Of a stretch of DNA of 64,000 nucleotides, positions 60,419 through 64,000 are shown one piece after another. Position 1 is the first letter of the stretch. Each line of letters opens with the position of its first letter. The DNA is from Epichloe hybrida (lineage: Eukaryota > Ascomycota > Sordariomycetes > Hypocreales > Clavicipitaceae), in assembly GCA_019022495.1 (NCBI GenBank), contig JAFEKR010000033.1, positions 434,001 to 498,000 on the forward strand. The letters run 5' to 3'. The position numbers and the translations under genes were made by a program. A model generated the notes under the pieces. The model was given only the letters and a program-made list of their open reading frames with translations, was not told the DNA's origin and searched no databases.

Positions 60419-60750
60419 AAGAATGGAAGAAAGACCATGGGGGGTTACTTCACCTTTGCCCGTCTTGGTACAGTCGGTCTTGTCGCAGCACTGGTCCCGG
60501 CTCTTCCAAATGCAGTCGTTGATGCCGTTCTTGATATCGCACAGAACCTCGGCAAAGTCAAAAGCAACACACATCCGGGGATCCTGGGAGTAAAAGGTCA
60601 TGGTGGGGACCTGACCTTGGCCAGGGTCGCTAGTACTACCTGCGGTGAAGCCGCCGAGGCAATACTTGGCACAGGGCCACTTGCTGATGGAGAACTTGCC
60701 GGCGAGGTTGAAGTTCGGGGTGCGTCCGATGCGCGCGCCGTTCTCGGCAT
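60419..60750 (-). pseudogene. Cysteine-rich, possibly secreted protein fragment
   Basis: The minus strand reads NAENGARIGRTPNFNLAGKF, PCAKYCLGGFTAG, then FYSQDPRMCVAFDFAEVLCD, GINDCIWKSRDQCCDKTDC, with strongly G/C-ending codons. Eight or more Cys residues in the last 70 positions suggest a disulphide-bonded extracellular domain. Upstream, an in-frame TGA (about 60749) occurs where Trp is plausible, and no signal peptide or clean start is found. The open plus-strand frame at 60437-60790 (rich in Ala, Val, Leu) is the shadow of this reading. I do not recognise a named family. Confidence 0.35.
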
Positions 60751-61390
60751 TGTTGAGTCATTGGCCGCGGTTGGCGCCGTCTTAGATTGAGCATTCGGTA
60801 GCTTTCAAGACCGGTGCTCATGCGGCAGATCTTCGCCATCATTAGCCCCTATTGAGACTAGTCGCGGGGTTTTTGTAGTACAACATGCATCCGTATTCCT
60901 TGCTGTATCACCCAGACGCACTGATTTTGCTTGTCCATTGTCCAGTCATCGTACTTGGTCTTGAGATGTACCTCTTCATTCGTTGGTCCCAGAACTTACC
61001 AACCAAACTCTCGTAAGCCAGGGCTTCTCAAAGTTTTTCATCTGCTTAGAGGGGAGAATTGATTTGGACGGAAGTTGCTCAGATGCCATTGTGAAGGTGC
61101 AGAAGTAACTATGACTATGGTTGTAATTGACGAGCAGCTAGGCCAAACGGAGTGCGCACCCCTAATGGTAGCTGCGATGAATGAGCATATCTATGCTCAA
61201 CAGTAATTACAAGATGGAGTAACTGTTGAAGATATCGCAGCCTCACATCTTGGGCGCCCCCCTTTTTCCTTTGTTGATGCAGCTTCCCGCATCTCGTTTG
61301 TTATCGCGACTCATCGGTAGTCTTCGTTTGTTACGAAGACCTCGGATTCACTTGTTTGACCGACCTCCTACTTGTCGATAGATTGGAAGC
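60751..61390. other. Intergenic, nothing recognised
   Basis: No coding sequence seen. The stretch leads into the promoter of the gene starting at 61504. Confidence 0.35.
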
Positions 61391-61503
61391 TTATATAGCT
61401 TCCTTTTTTCCCTCTGATAGATTTCCTAGTAGTCACTCTTCATCTCTCTCCCTTTTTGCATCATTCCGCAGTAACTACCGTTGAGACGATTCGCAAAAAC
61501 TCC
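61391..61503 (+). promoter_or_regulatory. Core promoter region with TATA-like box and pyrimidine tract
   Basis: TTATATAG at 61391-61398 lies about 105 bases before the ATG at 61504. It is followed by pyrimidine-rich sequence (CTTCCTTTTTTCCCTC, later CATCTCTCTCCCTTTTT), a common arrangement before fungal transcription starts. Confidence 0.45.
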
Positions 61504-62187
61504 ATGGCTCCCATTGACTACTCGAAATGGGACAATATAGGCACCCATTCTGACCCAGAGGAGGTATTGCCGCAGTCAATCCCGCGGCCCGTGCATGCCT
61601 CCTCAGTGTCCTCACGCTCGACTATTACATCCGTTTCGACGGAACCGCAGAGCGCTGCGGCGGAGCCTATCCAAGCAGTCGTTGTCCGCTGCGAAGTTGA
61701 GAAACGTCGACTCCCAGCGTGGTCTGCCACCACGATTCCTGCACATCATACAGTCTTCTCTCAGCGAGTGCTTCCCGTACCAGGGCTCCTCGACATCCCG
61801 CTGGTTCTCTGTCGCATGGGCACCCGTTCCGCCGAAAGCGCTGACCTCGTCAACCCGATCGCGACGTACCTCAACATGGATGCTGAAATCGGCTTCGCGC
61901 CCCCCGCGTGGCAGTCATCTGTCGGCACCGTCCTGGTCGCGCGTAAAGACAGGAAGCCGTTCCTTCCGCAGCATCTTGAGGGCGTGTGGATGTACTGCGA
62001 CTACATCCTAGACCTGTTTGGAGAAGGAGGAGGCGCGCCGAGATGGCTTTACAATCGTCCGGCCTTTGAGAAGTGGTGGGAAGGTTACTGCATGGAACAG
62101 AGGCGTTTGCGCTCCGGGGATGGAGGCGAGGCTGATCCTGATGATTGGCGAGCCGTCAGGTCGCCGTACGAAAGCGAAGGCTCCTGA
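61504..62187 (+). CDS. Conserved-looking fungal protein of unknown function (227 aa)
   Basis: A single intact exon from ATG 61504, in the context CTCCATGGC, to TGA at 62187. It opens MAPIDYSKWDNIGTHSDPEE, a start I associate with several uncharacterised ascomycete proteins, some carrying MYND-type fingers elsewhere. A Ser/Thr-rich linker (residues about 30-60) precedes a compact C-terminal domain: LLDIPLVLCRMGTRS, NPIATYLNMDAEIGFAPPAW, VGTVLVARKDRKP, LEGVWMYCDYILDLFGEGG, FEKWWEGYCMEQ. No zinc-finger cysteines are present, so the protein may represent only part of that architecture. The cellular role is unknown. Third-position G/C bias and the absence of disruptions argue that it is a real gene. 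Confidence 0.65.
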   Translation: MAPIDYSKWDNIGTHSDPEEVLPQSIPRPVHASSVSSRSTITSVSTEPQSAAAEPIQAVVVRCEVEKRRLPAWSATTIPAHHTVFSQRVLPVPGLLDIPLVLCRMGTRSAESADLVNPIATYLNMDAEIGFAPPAWQSSVGTVLVARKDRKPFLPQHLEGVWMYCDYILDLFGEGGGAPRWLYNRPAFEKWWEGYCMEQRRLRSGDGGEADPDDWRAVRSPYESEGS

Positions 62188-63430
62188 TACAAAGTTGTCA
62201 AGGTAGGGGTGAAAAAGGATGATAGAAAACGTTCGATTTGGTCAATCAGAGGTGCAGACGGCACCCGACTTTTGTACCTGAAAGGTACACAGTGCGCTAT
62301 GGTAATGACTAGTCTACGGAGGTACTTCTGATACATCGTATCCACTAATGTCTGACCTCGCGTTTTATCCCTGTCAATGCGCGCTGCCCTCATACAACCT
62401 ATGCTTCAAGGGAGCTCTCCCTGACAAAAGTAGGTGCAGTGGGTCCAAGTAATTTCCGAAGCAGCAGCAACGTGCGACTCTGGTGGAAATTCTTCGAAAT
62501 TACTGGGACCCCAATGTATATACGGAGTATATGTTCGGACCTACAAAAATGCGGTCTTGGCGCTGATCAATGTCCTCATAATGCACCCGCGTTTACCTTT
62601 AGGCAATTTTTTCATATTGCTCTTCCTTATCGTGGCTCTGATTCTCATATGCGCGTCTCGTTTCTACAGCGAGGACCTTGAGTCGCTGCATTCCATCAAG
62701 TATGGTCTGATGCAGCCTATTCCCAATGGAATCCTGCTGTCGTATGGGACTAAGAAGCTTGATGCCTTGAAGTGACCAACACCTCGATAGCTATACGTCA
62801 AGACTAGTAAAATCGCATTTAGAATGTTCACCGTTGGTTATGCGATTTCCTCGCAGCTCTACGAGTACTTCCGACGATGTTTTGCCCTGGGCTTCATAGT
62901 CAGTAACGGCAAATGCCGAAACAACGGGCAGTCCGCGCTGAGTGCATTTTGCAGATAGGGACTTGCCTTGCCATCCAATCCCCCCCGGCCCTCCGGGTAA
63001 GTTTACGTTCCTTCATGTGCATCGTGCGGACGGAGACCTATCCATTCCTAATATCAACACCACGCCACTTATTCGCGACAGAGAGAGGTGGCTTTATATT
63101 CCCCTGAGTTGCGGCCAATGGCTTTCCGACATCTGGCTGCGTCGCGACTACCGATTTAGGCGGAATTGCCTCATCGTGAGTAAAAAGAGAAGAGACGCCG
63201 ATCAAGTCAAGGGGCTAACTGCTTCAGCTGGTGTTCAATCAAAGTCAAACGCACGTGATCGGGGTACACCATGGTCCGGATGTGGAGTCAGCCATAGGTT
63301 TCGACGTTAGTCGTACTTGCAGTGGATAGCGATAGGCTAACCCGAGGGGCACATAGTAAATCTTGGCTCTAACAAAGTTAATCTCGTATCTAGGGTGGAG
63401 CCTTATAACCCGCATTAGGCAGGCAGTGAA
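62188..63430. other. Intergenic with one small membrane-segment frame
   Basis: No gene is firmly supported. From ATG 62581 to 62775 a 64-codon frame contains one hydrophobic helix (NFFILLFLIVALILICASRF); it could be a small protein or chance. Frames at 62913-63310 have no recognisable product. Confidence 0.3.
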
Positions 63431-64000
63431 AAATGATTACATATATGTCACATATACTACGCATATGCTAAGCCCTATAGTGTATTAGTGTAAGAATATA
63501 CCTATAAAGTAATATATATAAGGCATATACTAGTCCTTATAATATATTAGTATAAATACACTTATAATATAGTATATATAATATATATATAATAGGGAAG
63601 TAAGGGAACTATTATAACTATACTAACTTAAAAGAGTAGTTTATAATAAAGATAATATAATTAGTATAAATATAAAGTATATATATTTTATATATAACTA
63701 TACTTTTAGTAATTTATTATAGGTATTTAGCTTAGTAAAAGGATTAAACTATAAATTAAGTAAAAAGATAATATATTATATATACCTAGTATATACTTAG
63801 TATATAGCTAGTATTAGCCTAGTATATACTAACTATATATAAAATTTTCTTAAAGATCTTAAATATATATAAAGAAATCCCTTTACTAAGTCTTATAATA
63901 CTTCTAATATACTATAATTTAATAATTACTATATTATTTATATCTTAAATTATTATACTAACTTAAATATAATTATAAGCTACCCTAACTATACCTAATA
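63430..64000. repeat. AT-rich RIP-type block, start
   Basis: From about 63430 the sequence becomes TA-dominated (TATATAAG, AGTATATA and similar) with no coding sequence on either strand. It resembles the other two AT-rich blocks in composition. No transposon motif is readable in this short part. Confidence 0.75.

Noticed and set aside
60437..60790. 117-codon plus-strand frame rich in Ala, Val and Leu
   Set aside because: The minus strand over the same bases has the better coding texture and Cys spacing; this is its shadow.
1..64000. Telomeric repeats or rRNA genes
   Set aside because: No TTAGGG-type arrays and no rRNA-like sequence were seen at either end or within the window.

Overview
The window looks like a filamentous ascomycete (Pezizomycotina) chromosome. 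Genes have 60-85 nt introns with CTAAC-like branch points. GC-balanced gene blocks alternate sharply with very AT-rich blocks full of decayed transposons. In those blocks TpA dominates, former Gln, Arg and Trp codons read as stops, and paired LTRs differ only by transitions. This is the signature of repeat-induced point mutation (RIP). The species cannot be named from the sequence.

Layout. 1-5640: AT-rich block with a dead Ty1/copia element. 5640-14339: gene island with an unrecognised coding remnant, a broken phospholipase D-like gene, an mpaB/rubber-oxygenase-like gene and an alpha/beta hydrolase, the last two both on the minus strand. 14340-51412: a 37 kb transposon nest. 51413-63430: second gene island with methionyl-tRNA synthetase, a cytochrome P450, a large protein with an SH3-like C-terminus, a cysteine-rich remnant and a 227-aa conserved-looking protein. 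63430-64000: start of another AT-rich block.

Main result. The whole 37 kb nest is bounded by hAT-type ends (CAGAGCTTTRCA, inverted) and by a perfect 8-bp target-site duplication, CCTTTGGC, at 14332-14339 and 51413-51420. A decayed hAT transposase lies inside its right end (47.8-50.4 kb). The simplest reading is one hAT insertion that later filled with other elements: Ty3/gypsy chromoviruses, a Tad-like LINE, five CAGAGTATTG-ended hAT-like non-autonomous elements, a 508-bp TRIM-like LTR element, a 403-bp fold-back MITE, a 2.4-kb non-autonomous LTR element and a short retroposon. Many of these have exact target duplications, and two have an uninterrupted paralogous site within the window, so insertion order can be partly read.

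Genes. mpaB-like oxygenase, alpha/beta hydrolase and P450 are typical secondary-metabolism or lipid-modifying enzymes, but no backbone synthase is visible and joint function is not shown. Four of the six recognisable multi-domain genes carry exactly one single-base reading-frame break. This suggests residual long-read indel errors or parallel early decay beside the transposon block.
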